A stretch of DNA of 64,000 bases from Oncomelania hupensis (GCA_036898135.1 CM072511.1:33301324-33365323), one strand, 5' to 3'. Positions 1 through 12,106 are shown, counted from the stretch's first letter. The notes: generated by a model not told the origin, from the letters alone. Numbers and translations: made by a program.

Positions 1-113
1 TGAGGGTTGTTTCAGCAGATCTTTTATGCGAATGAGGGGTGAGTCCTCTTTCAACCACATTGTCACTCTGATTCGGCTCTTTGCAGTCTGCTGGACCCTA
101 TAAACAATGACTT
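1..113 (+). repeat. 3' end of a dispersed repeat (family B)
   Basis: The stretch with the core GCTGGACCCTATAAACAATG is the 3' end of a dispersed repeat. Related copies lie at 7700-8145 and 45528-45982, and in reverse at 27145-27225. At 45975 and 27150 the core is followed by a short ACTA-type tail, which suggests a non-LTR element or a SINE. Only the last part is present because the window begins inside it. Confidence 0.6.
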
Positions 114-270
114 ACACACACATTACTTTGTTGTATGTTTTAATATTCTAGAGAAATAAAATCAAGATTGTGATTTGTCTTCTGTGTATTGCTATTGTTT
201 TAAAATTGTAACTTGTCTGTCAACTAACTTGTCTGTCAGCTCCCTCTTTCTCTTTGTGTGTATGTGTGTA

Positions 271-372
<102 letters not shown>

Positions 373-459
373 CTCTGACACAGACAGTGCCCTCCTGAGA
401 CGTGCACACACATACATTATACATGCATAAACAAATAAACATCTTGCAAAGGGGAGATG

Positions 460-460
460 T

Positions 461-515
<55 letters not shown>
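460..515. repeat. (CT)n microsatellite, interrupted
   Basis: A CT dinucleotide tract broken by a few TTT triplets. The remaining sequence up to about 900 contains no recognisable gene. Confidence 0.9.
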
Positions 516-520
<5 letters not shown>

Positions 521-899
521 ACTCACACACACCCATGGCACACATATCTTGCGAAGAAAGATGTTGGAATTGCCCATACCAACACTTAGACGAGAAACGA
601 CGATGGGCGTTCTCTTCAACGCTGACGTAGGTCGAGATTTCATGAATAGGTGAGCATTTTATATTCACGCAGCCCATTCAACAGCATATAAAAGGTTAAT
701 CATCGTGGAATATATTAATTCAAAGACACTCATGTACCAATCGTTGATAGAATATTGTAATTTATTAGGAAACCTGATTTTCTTGCTTTATTTGCAATGG
801 CATTCCCATTGCCAAATAAGATACAGAACTGAACTGAAGCAAAGAGAAAGTAAAATGTTCAAATAGTAAAACTCATTGCCTCCGCTCGGTTACACACAT

Positions 900-1122
900 G
901 CGCCCGTTTGTTTGTTTGTTTGTTTGTTTGTATGTAGATTATAGTCACACGACACTTTCGCATATAGGTGACTACTGGACCGATTTATACTGACACCAGC
1001 GGGCCAGTTGTTGGTAAAGGGGAAAATAATATGATCACACATTGACCAATCCGGGATTCGAACCAGCGACTTTTCGGTTACTAGCAAGACGCTCTTACCA
1101 ACTGAGCTACCCGGCCCCTCTA
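900..1122 (-). repeat. tRNA-derived SINE
   Basis: Read on the minus strand, the right end starts with a tRNA-like head: TAGCTCAGTTGG (box A) and GGTTCGAATCC (box B), the two parts of an internal Pol III promoter. A unique body follows, and then a short CAAA-type tail, seen on the + strand as the TTTG repeat at 904-930. The anticodon arm pairs poorly, so this is a SINE rather than a working tRNA. Confidence 0.75.
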
Positions 1123-2350
1123 TGTGCCCGTATCTTGTACCAAGGTCTATATAGCCTAAAATACGGTACAAAGAGAAAGAGGGGCGCTTTCTAGAGAGAT
1201 GCGTTCACAAGTAGACACGGGCACCAGTGAGGTTGCTGTAGGTTCTATCAGCGGTACATTTACACGACATGCTTTCTAAATCATACAGCTAGCTTCGCAA
1301 GTAGAGCTACGCATCCTTTATTGTAGAAAGCAAGACGTAAGATGTGCGGATGACGTTTAAGCCATTTTTCAACGTTAAGTGTTGGCCTGTTTGTTTCAGA
1401 CTGCTGTGCATCCTTGTCGCTGCATTCACGGTCGTCTGTGAGGCAAGCCATGTGGAACAAGATTTCCGCCGCCAACAGCTACGCTAGACAAACCAAGCCT
1501 TGCAGTGACTTCAACTCGGCCGCGCAAACTGGCTGACCCTTAATGGTGCTTTCTGACTGACCAGTGAAAAGAGATGACTGACGAACCATCTGACATTTTG
1601 AGACACACGTCATTCATGACGTCCTTAATCAGTTTCCCAAACATGTAGAAAACAATCGGAAACAAGAATAAATTCATCTTCTTCATCTTCTCGTCCTCCT
1701 CCTACTTTTCCTCCTCTTCGTGTTCTGGGATTTCCCCCTCCTATGTAGACATACTTGTAATGTATAAATGTCTGTCACGCTGCAAATATTTTTAATGTTT
1801 TATAAGGTGATCAGTTGTAATAGCTTTTAAATCGTTGAATGTTTGTGTATGCCTACATGGTTTGCTTGGCACCATTCCTAATGTATTTTCAAGTAGTCCA
1901 TCAGAAGAACAACACTTTGACAGAGAACACGTTATTGAATGCAATTTATAAGAATGATAGAGAGCAGCTCATTGCCTACAAAAACAGCGCAAAACAAAGG
2001 ATAAAAATTACATACAGTCCAGACAAATTTTAATTTTATCGTGCTGAACGCATGTTAGGCTGTGCAAGATAGGATCTGTTTCATTGTCGCCATGCCACAC
2101 CAAAATCCTTGTAACGTTTTTACTCGGTGAATAAATATTCTTATGCTCTTATGCTTATGCTTATTCTTATGCTTAGGCTTCTGTTTCGTTGATTTTATCT
2201 GGAACTGTTTGGCACAAGAGAACTTATTTAGTACTTAATGCATGTAAAAAATGTTATTTATGTTCTTAAATGCATGTTATTACAGATTGAAATCCATTCT
2301 GTCGAACACATGTGAGAGATGCAATGTTTTAATGTTTAACAATGTTCTTT
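1123..2350. other. no gene recognised
   Basis: AT-rich sequence with only short chance reading frames. It has a TCC/TTC-rich patch near 1680-1740 and a degenerate CTTATG repeat near 2140-2175. I see no exon with splice signals. Confidence 0.5.
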
Positions 2351-2351
2351 T

Positions 2352-2545
2352 TATTTTTTAAAAGAAAAAGAAAAAGAGATTTCTCTTATATAGCGCACTT
2401 ACAAGCTCAGAGAGCTTCTCAAGGCGCTGGCCCGTAATATCCAGCAATCACACAATAGTTTGCTGAAGTCAGGATTCGAACCCACGTCGCCCAAGACGCA
2501 CTCACACAAGTCGTGCGCTCTGACCACTGAGCTATCCCTGCCGCC
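2352..2545 (-). repeat. tRNA-derived SINE with L2-like tail
   Basis: On the minus strand it reads as a tRNA-like head (ATAGCTCAGTGG, GGTTCGAATCC), then a body, then a 3' end with the block CTTGAGAAGCTCTCTGAGC followed by GCGCTATATAAGA. That kind of 3' end is typical of L2-related LINE tails borrowed by SINEs. The terminal sequence is TCT/TTTCT-rich. A similar tail block without a head lies near 10270-10335. Confidence 0.75.
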
Positions 2546-2654
2546 AGAGTGAAAACAAAGTGGTCTCGACTTCCATCTTGTTTGTTTTCACTGAATACAT
2601 ACTTTGTAAACACGACCCTTCTTGTGTTTTCCTGCATGCACAATTGTAACCGCC

Positions 2655-2795
2655 ATCATTATCATCGTCGGTGTGGACAGTATCACAATCATTATTATCA
2701 TGATCGTCATCATCACCATCACCATCGTCATCATCATCATCATCATCATCATCATCGAAAGCGTTATAGCCGTCATCATCATCATTTCTATGATT
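2655..2795. repeat. (ATC)n-rich low-complexity tract
   Basis: Imperfect ATC/CAT trinucleotide repeats. The His, Ile, Asp or Met runs in overlapping frames come only from the repeat. Confidence 0.9.
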
Positions 2796-3449
2796 CCAAT
2801 GGCAGTTCATTATGGAGAGAAAAACCAGTTGAACATTTCATTATTTAGTTTAATACTAACAAACCGATGCCGAATAATCCGTCCAAGCGACATGGACTCA
2901 CGTTTGCTTGAAACTGTATATGAGCCAGCCCCGAATTGCCTAGAATAAAAGCGCCACAAAACATTTGCAATTGCTCCGCACGAACTATTTTTGCTTCTAG
3001 GCAACCTTTTGTGCAGAACATGTCGACTGCACAACAGACAATCAAAGTGAAGTCGGTTGAAAGTGAAAATTACCGTCAGTCACACTGAACGGGCACCAAT
3101 ACTATAAAATATCAATACTAATTCATACCGATTGCACAAACATAATTATTCCGCCAAATAGCAAGTACACAAATCTTACCAGACTGTAAATGACAAAAGT
3201 CCTTCTTCTTTTTCTTCTTGGCGTTTAGGGCCCACGATCAATTCGTCGATCATTCTGGTACCTATTTTGCGAGGGGTTCGCTTTCTATTTTATAGAGGTT
3301 TTGAAACAGTCAAATTTGTTGCAGTTCGGTCTGGTCGAGGGCCCTTAACACGTTTTCTTTCTCTTTGAGTCACATCACCCATTAATTTAAATTTTAAAAA
3401 AAGGGGGGGGGGGGGAGCATAGAGACAAGGAAGGTTACTGGAGGGAGAC

Positions 3450-4690
3450 TCTTGACACAAACGTCTCAGCTGCTCCTCTTGAGAGACCGTTCCAATCCTT
3501 GATGGTTCGTGGGAGGAAGGAAGAACTGCGGTATTGGATTCTGGTGGAGATGAGGGAGAACTGCTGGTCGTGATTTCGTCGTTGCCGAGAGAGAAGCGAG
3601 ATGGGGTTTGCCTTGATGTTGGGACTGCGGGCCTGATCGTGCTGCAATTTAAAAAGCATAGAGAACCTGGAAAGTCGGCGTGGAGATGAGGGAGAACTGC
3701 TGGTCGTGATCTCGTCGTTGCCGAGAGAGAAGCGAGATGGGGTTTGCCTTGATGTTGGGACTGCGGGCCTGATCGCGCTGCAATTTAAAAAGCATAGAGA
3801 ACCTGGAAAGTCGGCGTTGCTCTTCCAGTGAGGGCAGGCCAGCTGTTCCAACATGCTTTAGACGTTTGAAGTGTTGCGAAAGCGGTTAAGGATACAGCGC
3901 GTGCACCATGCTGTACTCCTTCAATTCTGTCGATGTTTTTATTGGTGTGGGGATCCCAGACGGATGAAGCATATTCCAACAAGGGTCGCACTAAGGCTTT
4001 GTAGACTCTTTCCTTGATACTGGTGTTCTTGATCTTCAAATTCCGTCTGAGGAACCCCAAGGTCCGGTTTATGTGGTCGTCCCAGTTAATCTCTCGGTGG
4101 ATAGTATTTGACAGTTGGAATAGCTTCTATGGTGTGGCCATGGAGTTCATAGGGGTAATGGATGAGGCTTCTACTCCTGGTCACTGACAGGGTCTGACAC
4201 TTGGCAGGAAGAAACTCCATGTCCCAGCTCTTCTCTTACTCGGCCAGGGGATGGAGGTCTTGATGTAGCTGGTCTTGGTCTAGGCCATCGAAGTTCATCA
4301 TTTGGCTTACCGTGTCATTCGCAAATAGTCTCGCCAACGATGTCAACATCTCGGGAAAGTCGTTGATGTACGCAAGGAACATACAAGGACCTAGCACGGA
4401 ACCTTGTAGGACGCCGGATTTGACGTCAAGGAATGAAGAGCGAGCCCTTTCCACCACGACTGCCTGGGTTCTGTTGCTGAGGACGTTTGAGGAAGTTGTA
4501 CATCCATGAGTTTGTTCTGCCCTGGATGCCATATCGCTAAAGCTTGTGTAGCAGCAAGCTGTGGGTGACCCGGTTAAACGCCTTGGAAAAGTCCAAAACT
4601 AGGACGTCTGTCTGCTTGCTGTTCTCCAGGTTGGCCGTCAGCTTTTCTATATATGGGTAGCTGAGACTGGCCGAAGTTTGCGTTCGCCTC
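3450..4690 (-). pseudogene. non-LTR retrotransposon reverse transcriptase relic
   Basis: On the minus strand this is a decayed LINE reverse transcriptase. From 4690 downward come the palm region (a DFSKAFNRVTH-like motif near 4560-4600), GVLQGSVLGPCMF (near 4370-4420), and LFANDT in place of the catalytic (F/Y)ADD box (near 4310). The C-terminal part includes KALVRPLLEYASSVWDPHT (near 3950-4010). The last segment resembles the RT tail seen in CR1/Jockey-type elements. Frame changes and stops break it, and a 136-bp tandem duplication (3545-3816) disrupts the end further. It is a dead copy. The catalytic motif reads AND rather than ADD, consistent with decay. The clade is not assigned. Confidence 0.8.
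3545..3816. repeat. 136-bp tandem duplication inside a LINE relic
   Basis: TGGAGATGAGGGAGAACTGC begins at 3545 and again at 3681, giving a period of 136. The two copies differ by only a few bases. Because 136 is not a multiple of three, the duplication shifts the reading frame of the relic. Confidence 0.85.
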
Positions 4691-4741
4691 TTCCCCAATC
4701 TCTGCCGCTGGTTACAAACAGATTGCGGATTTTCTTGAAGT

Positions 4742-5484
4742 ATTCACACTTTTCTGCTATCCTATGCACCAACGGGAATCCCCTCAATGAAACATACTTC
4801 CGGTTTCTTTCTCTGCGTGTTTTAGTGAGTTATTTCCAAATATTCAAGAATAATAACATGTGTCACTGGCCACCAGTATCGTACCCTCACATATTTTTTT
4901 ATTTTTTTTTTGCTGCAGTTTATTATCCCTTTCTATCGCCAGTGGCGCGCCTAAACCCTACCTACCTAACATTATTTGTGAATTTTTGAAAAATATTCGG
5001 AAAAACATAACGCCCAGAACCCACACCTGTCAGGCGCCATTGGTTTCTGGCTTGTGGACAAGGCAAGTTAGTCCCGCCTTAGCCCACTTGGCCACAACGC
5101 TCGCCTAACATAGTCAACTACTTCGTGTTTTGTGAAGGTTGCGACGGCGAAGCTATGGAAAACTACAAGAGTCTTCAGGTCCTGTTTCACTTTCTGTCGA
5201 TGATCGACGCACCTCCAAAGTCGCCACAAATACAGGCCCCTACGATTGTTTTTTGCATCCTTTCACTGAGCATGTACTTGCTCTACCGTTTTTATACTTA
5301 TCCCACTCGTTTTCTGGCTCTAACAATCGTCGTTTTCGGCAATTTGCCATATTTAAAAGTCACGCATCAAGCTTTGATAAAAGCAAAACAAGCCAGACCG
5401 GAACTTGGTTTCATTCTAACCTCGTTTTAATTTATAATGGCGATACCCACGAGTTTTTATGAGAGGTGCCGGAAAGTTGTGAAT
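4742..5484 (+). repeat. left arm of a long inverted repeat
   Basis: This 743-base segment is repeated in reverse complement at 5782-6532, with a 297-base spacer. Both the outer edge (ATTCACAC) and the inner edge (GTTGTGAAT) of the arm resemble each other in inverted orientation, so each arm may be a copy of one element with ATTCACA termini. Inside, at about 5010-5105 on the minus strand, lies a tRNA-like head (TGGCCAAGTGGG, GGGTTC) of the SINE family also seen at 12538-13195. The longest reading frame (5139-5462) has no recognisable domain but is shared by the other arm. Confidence 0.85.
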
Positions 5485-5781
5485 TATGCCATCGCATATC
5501 TCGTCCCAAACTGAAAAAGAATGGGGGACTTAAGGGTCCAACTATGTTCATCCGGCGTGGTAGATAGACTTTACGGCCAGCAGTAAAGATTGAGGGAAAG
5601 GCGAACGTTAACTTCGGCGAGTCTCAGCGGTGCAGTGTGGCATATAATCTTAGTTTATCGCACATATATATAGATGCCAAACATTGAGCTAGACATTGTC
5701 TAGCTGGAATTCGGAAAGTAGACTAGGCTAATAATCTGCTGAATAAGTTGAAGTGTTGCGTATTGAATATTTTGTTCTTCT

Positions 5782-6532
5782 ATTCACAACTTTCCGGCAC
5801 CTCTCATAAAAACTCGTGGGTATCGCCATTATAAATTAAAACGAGGTTATATGAAACCAAGTTCCGGTGGGGCTTGTTTTGCTTTTATCAAAGCTTGATG
5901 CGTGACTTTTAAATATGGCAAATTGCCGAAAACGACGATTGTTAGAGCCAGAAAACGAGTGGGATAAGTATAAAAACGGTGGAGGAAGTACATGCTCAGT
6001 GAAAGAATGCAAAAAACAATCGTAGAGGCCTGTATTTGTGGCGACTTCGGAGGTGCGTCGATCATCGACAGAAAGTGAAACAGGACCTGAAAACTCTAGT
6101 AATTTTCCATAGCTTCGCCGTCGCAACCTTCACAAAACACGAAGTAACTGACTATGTTTGGCTAGCGTTGTGGCCAAGTGGGCTAAGGCGGGACTAACTT
6201 GCATTGTCCACAAGCCAGAAACCAATGGCGCCTGACAGGTGTGGGTTCGAGCCAGCATCTGGGCGTTATGTTTTTCCGAATATTTTTCAAAAATTCACAA
6301 ATAATGTTAGGTAGGTAGGGTTTAGGCGCGCCACTGGCGATAGAAAGGGATAATAAACTGCAGCAAAAAAAATAAAAAATATGTGAGGGTACGATACAGG
6401 TGGCCAGTGACACATGTTATTATTCTTGAATATTTGGAAATAACTCACTAAAACACGCGAAGAAAAAAAACCGGAAGTATTTTTCATAGAGGGGATTCCC
6501 GTTGGTGCATAGGATAGCAGAAAAGTGTGAAT
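5782..6532 (-). repeat. right arm of a long inverted repeat
   Basis: Reverse complement of 4742-5484 with scattered substitutions and small indels. For example, the homologous reading frame at 5836-6126 differs at several residues. The SINE head runs forward here, at about 6162-6265, with TGGCCAAGTGGG and GGGTTCGAGCC. The divergence shows that the inverted structure is not brand-new. Confidence 0.85.
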
Positions 6533-6990
6533 TAAAATGTCAGTAAGATTATTATTTCTGGGTTAATGCAAACGATTACTCAGGAATTAGTGGTATTATA
6601 ATGCATGCATTAGGCATTCTACAATAGCTTTCTGTTATATAATTATGTCGTTATATTAAATTGTGTTCATGTCAATTCATTTATTTTGATTTTAAGTTAA
6701 TCTGTTTCTAATTTAATATGTTGTCTAATATCACAGATGTGAATAGGCGTTAAATTAAATTTTTAAAATGTTTTTAAAGGGCATTCTACACCTGTAGTGC
6801 ACGCGCTGCATAGCTGAGCGACACCTGTTGAAACGGAAGGGACGTCACTGCATCACGTTTCGTGCAGTAAGACAAGAGTGCTATCTCTCGTCAGTAAACT
6901 GAAACACCTATGGTGACTTTTTGTCAGGGGGCGACAACCACGATTGAACGGCGGCTCGCCATCGCAGTGGAGAGAGTCCTAGGTACCCTC
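6533..6990. other. no gene recognised
   Basis: AT-rich sequence outside the inverted repeat. No exon, RNA or recognisable repeat is visible. Confidence 0.4.
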
Positions 6991-6991
6991 G

Positions 6992-7060
6992 AAACACAGG
7001 CGCCCGTATCTGGATGCGACCGCCTAATAGAGGACAGATAGGGCAGTCGCATCCAAATAT
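6992..7060. mobile_element. hairpin MITE remnant (CACAGGCGC type)
   Basis: It begins with ACACAGGCGCCCGTATCTGG and has an inner inverted pair, GGATGCGAC / GTCGCATCC. The terminal block matches the ends of the hairpins at 38162-38296 and 53700-53816. The second terminus is not preserved, so this is a partial copy. Confidence 0.5.
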
Positions 7061-7144
7061 ATCGGAAGACCGGAGAGTCATCATTCTTCCTATTTTATGA
7101 CCCCTATAATCCCGCCACATATACATATACATACGTACATTTAT

Positions 7145-7172
7145 ATATGTGTGTGTGTGTGTTTCTGTGTGT
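7145..7172. repeat. short (GT)n tract
   Basis: A run of TGTG dinucleotides following a TATA-rich stretch. Confidence 0.85.
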
Positions 7173-7699
7173 CCGTTCGACCGAAGCCGTACCCGGATAA
7201 TTATTCCACCTTTCTTACCCGAAAAACCCTAATCTTGTCAAAGTATCTTGGATCTCAATCTCATCTAACGTGTACCCAAAGACAGTACTCAGCCATGGTC
7301 AACAGAAATGTCTTATCATTCAATATTATATTTTCTACCAAAAGTTAACGTCAGTTGTAGCTGGGCGCACTCACCATGTCCGTTACTTAGAGACCGATCA
7401 ATAGCTTGCTGTGTATCTACTATCACAGTCTCGTATGTACCCCTTGGGGTCATGAGCAATCTTGCCACTGTAGATTGTTCAAACCTATAAAGGGAACAGT
7501 GAAAGCCACAGTTGAAAACCTGTCTTTCCTTTATAGGCAAGACAGATTCACTGCGGCAACAGTACCCCCGTTGGAGTGCCGGGGGTTTTCAGTATAAATA
7601 GTATCCCCACTTTATGGAAATTTAGTGCTTTAAATTCCCACTGTCGCTGTCTTCCTCATTTACTCTTTCCTATTCCTGCTCTGTCCTTCACTCTGCTAT

Positions 7700-8145
7700 A
7701 CTATCTTCTTCTTCGTTAGATCAATGACCTACCTTTTTTCTTGAAAACTCTTCCTGGACAAGACTCCTTGTTTGTGTATGAGGTCTGTTGGATCAGCTTG
7801 GGAGTGTTGGACGATTTCTGCCGGGTGGTCACTAGGGCTTCCTATGATTGTACTATTTAGCACTATAGGCATTTTATATGTATGTGTTTTGTTGATGATT
7901 TATAATGATGTTTGTATTCTATTTTGTTTTTGTAACCGGGGGTTCGCGTAGTTGAGGTCAACCCTCAGCCGTCCCCCGCGTGGGATGTCTTTATTGTAAA
8001 GTGACTGGCCGGTGGAGGGCATTCAATTTTCCCACTGGGGTTGTTTCAGCAGATCTTTTATGCGGATCGGGGGTTGTCCGGTCCTGATTTGGCTCGGAAG
8101 AGTCCGCTGGACCTAAAGCAACAATAAATCAATCAATCAATCAAA
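7700..8145 (+). repeat. dispersed repeat, family B, with (AATC)n tail
   Basis: It aligns along its length with 45528-45982. Shared landmarks are GGTCACTAGGGCTT, AATGATGTTT, GGGTTGTTTCAGCAGATCTT and GTCCGCTGGACC. It ends in an AATC tetranucleotide tail at 8128-8144. A 3' simple-sequence tail and variable 5' extent suggest the 3' end of a LINE or a LINE-mobilised repeat. No coding segment is visible. Confidence 0.7.
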
Positions 8146-8382
8146 GTCTCGTATGTTTCTTGAGAGTTAGTCAAGCTTAAAATATCCCTCATCTGTTCCA
8201 AACTCCAAAACAAACCCTTAAGATTGAATACGTCAGGTATTAGGTGTTTGCCTATTTAGGGCTATCATCGCCTACGTCTTCGTTAATCAGGGATTTCCGT
8301 GGCTGCAGAGTTGAAATAATTAGACTACTGGGTTGAAATAGTTCTAAATAAAGATAATTTATGCAGATCCTGTCCTCTCCAA

Positions 8383-8651
8383 TAAATTCTAGTCCGCCTC
8401 CGTACTACAGCAGTTCATTCACTTATCAACAACAGGGTATTGAAACCCTGTCAATAGGTAATGAATGAGCTGATCAACGATGGGTGAAGCTTTCAGCGCC
8501 GTGGAAGAATGTTGGAGTAAATTCTAGTCCGCCTCCGTACTACAGCAGTTCACTCACTATCAACAACAGGGTATTGAAACCCTGTCAATAGGTATTGAAT
8601 GAGCTGATCAACGATGGGTGAAGCTTTCAGCGCCGTGGAAGAATGTTGAAG
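8383..8651. repeat. 135-bp tandem duplication
   Basis: TAAATTCTAGTCCGCCTCCG begins at 8383 and again at 8518. The two units are nearly identical (one inserted base and a few substitutions). Each unit contains a small palindrome, CAGGGTATTGAAACCCTG. Confidence 0.9.
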
Positions 8652-10070
8652 GGAATTAGAACGGTTATTTATTTACGGCCAAAATAAAGTTGCCGTTCCC
8701 TGGCGATCCTCGCAAACACGACGATAGGTGTGATAGGTGTAGGAGTCTCTAAGCTTCAACCACAGAAGTTCACTATAATGTATCAGAGACAGCAGATTTG
8801 TACCTTAGCCTACTGGGAGCGGCCTTTAAATCTGATCCCCGATTGTCTAATCTGTGATTTGCTAGTAAGGAGGTTGGTCTGAAAGTTTACGTTGACATTT
8901 TTCAACAACTGCAACAACAACAACACACACATAAACACACACATACACACACAGAGGTGCGCGCGCATGCGCAATCGACCGAAAATATGTTCTTGACCAA
9001 ATTACACTGCATAATCATGTAGAAAAATCTTCATTGGGAACAGTGAGTTTAATGTTCCGTTTTCTGCAATTACAACAACAACAACAAAAATCGTTTCTTA
9101 CATAAATATTGTGTCATATTCCCGATCGCCCACTAAATGAATAAGGCGATGCGGTAATGGTAGACTACAATTTTTTTATCATGAATGTTATTATCCTACA
9201 CTTCCTTTTGAAATATATATATACGGCCAAGGTAGACAAGTTGCTTTAAACATCAAGAAAGGTATTTATCCTGCTCAAAGGTGGACAAAAAGTGCGTCAT
9301 ACTGGCTGTCAGTTCCCCCAAGATTAAAATTTTAATTATATGATTAAAATCTGAGGTCTTATTTTCTGAGAACTTACTTTGTTAAAAACAAAATTACCTA
9401 TTGTTAAGTAATTGTTACTCCCAAATTGTCCTTGTCTCTCATAATTATAATATGAACATTCTAAAGAGGATTTACCCTAAAATTCGCGTAGTTTTTTGCA
9501 TTAAAGGATGATAAAATGGTGCTCAAATCAACCGCTAGTTTTTGAATTTTCAATTTTGGTTCCGACAGGGAGTTATTTCCCCTGTTTCTAACTGTAGCCT
9601 ACAACCCTGTGACCTTTGACACTATTTCTGAGTAAACAACGCGGCTTGCAGTGTGCGTCTTGGTGTCTGGGGTAAGATGGGATCTATTTTAACAACCTAA
9701 ACGAAAAACCTTACGAGCAATTGCTTTTACGGGTTCTGTCTCTAACCGGCTAATTTTAGTTCTAGAATGTTGGCTGGCTAGCCAATGGCTGTTGCTATTA
9801 ATAGGCACAAGAACAACGGAATTTATTCATGTAAAAAAAAAAAAAACTTTCGAAAGAGCTTTTTTTTTTTTTTTTTTTTTTTTTGAGGGGAATGGGGGGT
9901 GAGGGGGTTGTTGTTGTAAGTTTGTATTTTTCAGTGCTGCAACACTCACTGTGAATGTTAAAATAATCTGTCGAGGGGGCGTGGTCAAATTAAGTGGGTC
10001 CCTTTAAGTTTAAGCTTCAGTGAACTGTTAGATACCAAAATTTAAACGTTCAAGTGAGTTTTTTTTTTTT
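8652..10070. other. no gene recognised
   Basis: Contains a CA-rich stretch at 8920-8960, ACA/ACAACA runs, and poly-A then poly-T tracts at 9833-9882. I find no exon, RNA gene or clear transposon ends. Confidence 0.45.
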
Positions 10071-10269
10071 TTTAAATCTGTAATCATCTTTTTGAGGTTA
10101 TACATAGCTGTACAGGGTGCGCCATCATCTCTATAAGGTTATGCGTAACTTCAGAGGGCGCCGCAGTACTTCTCCTATTCGTTCTCGATCATTCAGTTGT
10201 CTGGGGCGTTTGGTGATACGCATCAAACCGTTAAGTTGGTGCCCAGGGCATCTTGAGTTACATCCTGTT

Positions 10270-10335
10270 TTAGACCAGCGCCTTGAGCAGCTCTCTGAGC
10301 TGGCAAAGTGCCGTATAAGAACAATGTAATATTTA
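10270..10335 (+). repeat. L2-like 3' tail fragment
   Basis: The block AGCGCCTTGAGCAGCTCTCT followed by GTGCCGTATAAGAAC resembles the tail of the SINE at 2352-2545 read on its own strand. No tRNA-like head is recognisable upstream. Confidence 0.55.
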
Positions 10336-10427
10336 ACAACAACATTTAAGCTTACATCAACTTTTTAGATAAAGTATCTTTCCGACCAAGTATCTTTAAG
10401 TAAAAGTATCTAAAGTATCTTTCCGAC

Positions 10428-10995
10428 CGATCTCCAGGATCGCACAAACAACTGCTGCCCTGACAAGGTTGAAGCCCATTTGGAAAGACAGAACCATCAG
10501 TCTACATTCCAAAGTAAGACTGCTGCGCTCTCTGGTCATCTCCATCTTCCTATATGCTTGCGAAGCATGGACCCTCACAGCAGATCTCCAACGAAGAATA
10601 CAAAGCATGGAGATGAGGTGCTACAGAAGACTTCTGGGCATTTCCTATACCCAACACATCACCAACGACGAAGTCCGACAGACCATCACACAAGCCATTG
10701 GACAACACGATGACCTGCTCACAGTGGTGAAGAAACGGAAACTCCGATGGTATGGCCACGTCACCAGATCATCAGGCCTTGCAAAGACCATTCTACAAGG
10801 CACAGTGCAAGGAGGTAGAAGAAGGGGGAGACCGAAAAAGAGGTGGGAGGACAACATTCGAGAATGGACTGGTTTGACACTGAGCGAAGCCATGAGGGCT
10901 GCTGAGGACAGAGAAAGATGGAGTATGCTGGTTAAACGATCATCTGTGGTGCCCCTACGACCTTCGGGTTATGGGATAGGATAGGATAGGATAGG
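10428..10995 (+). pseudogene. 5'-truncated GGATA-tailed LINE, copy 1
   Basis: It encodes only the C-terminal part of a non-LTR polymerase (reading frame 10469-10984, 171 residues). It starts at KPIWKDRTISLHSKVRLLRS, passes through FLYACEAWTL, a basic KKRKLRWYGHVTRSSG block and GGRRRGRPKKRWEDNIREWT, and ends YGIG-stop. The stop codon TAG is itself part of the GGATA pentanucleotide tail (10975-10995). The copy is bounded by an 11-base direct repeat, ATCTTTCCGAC, at 10417-10427 and 10996-11006. That is a target-site duplication and shows insertion by target-primed reverse transcription after 5' truncation. It has no endonuclease and no RT core, so it is dead. Confidence 0.85.
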
Positions 10996-11006
10996 ATCTT
11001 TCCGAC

Positions 11007-11410
11007 ATAGCTCGTCTTAACAATGTATTCATGACAATTACTTTAGACAATTTAAATAATTATCTCATGCAAACAATCATCTCTTAGCGTGAATCAAGAT
11101 TTTGTGCAATATTTTTATATCGACAACAGCCTCACTTTAATAAATACTTGGTAATTATTATTCTATCAACCGTTGCTGATTGGGTTATTTATTGGTTTCA
11201 ACGTTCTTCATGCTTGTGTGAGTGGGTCCGCCTTTTCATATTGATTTTACGCTGGTTCCGCTGGAGGTATTTTTCACAAAATTTGGTTCGTGTATAAGTC
11301 AAGATAGGGACATCCCCGCAAGTTGTTTTGCCGCATAAATGAGAATATCTATTTATATTTATATTTTATTCTGACACACAGAAAGACAGACCGACAAACA
11401 CGCACGCACG
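11007..11410. other. no gene recognised
   Basis: AT-rich sequence between a LINE copy and a CA microsatellite. Nothing identifiable. Confidence 0.4.
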
Positions 11411-11414
11411 TGCT

Positions 11415-11417
<3 letters not shown>

Positions 11418-11447
<30 letters not shown>

Positions 11448-11502
11448 ACACACACCACACACACACACCAGCACACACCCATACATACACACACACAGAT
11501 TT
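11418..11502. repeat. (CA)n microsatellite
   Basis: Mostly CACACA with a few CCC or CAT interruptions. The His/Thr-rich reading frame here is an artefact. Confidence 0.95.
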
Positions 11503-11931
11503 ACAGAGATTTGCAGAGGGTAAATAGGTCAGTGTGGGCGGTGCTGTTGAGGCTGATCAAACTTACTTTTCCTTATGTAGCAGCGTCACCTCCGAGTCAA
11601 ATGGTCCTAGCGGCAAGATGTCAAAGTCAGCAGTTACCTCCCTTATAAAACCTCCTTCCTCCTCCTTCTCCCCCCATCTTTACCCCCAATTCCCGTTATC
11701 TCTCTTCACCTCCGTCTCATTCATTACTGATAGCCTAATTACCAGAGGCTGTCTATTATAGTCTTTGCAACATCTTCAAGCTATTTCATTTATTTATATT
11801 GTTATGTTATTGTTGTTGTTGTGCGTGTTTACATTTCAGTGGTAATATAATTATTTCTCACATCCCAAGTCCCTTCTAATCTCCATTCCACGCGCCTGAC
11901 ACCTTACAATTCTTCCTTTGATTTCGTCCTG

Positions 11932-11958
11932 TATTATTATTATTATTATTATTATTAT

Positions 11959-12005
<47 letters not shown>

Positions 12006-12069
12006 ATAGTAGTAGTAATAGTAGTAGCAGCAGTAGTAGTAGTAGTAGTAATTTTTTAATTTTTTTTAA

Positions 12070-12106
<37 letters not shown>

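Noticed and set aside
1040..1115. tRNA gene on the minus strand
   Set aside because: Boxes A and B are good but the anticodon stem pairs poorly and a SINE body with a tail follows; called a SINE.
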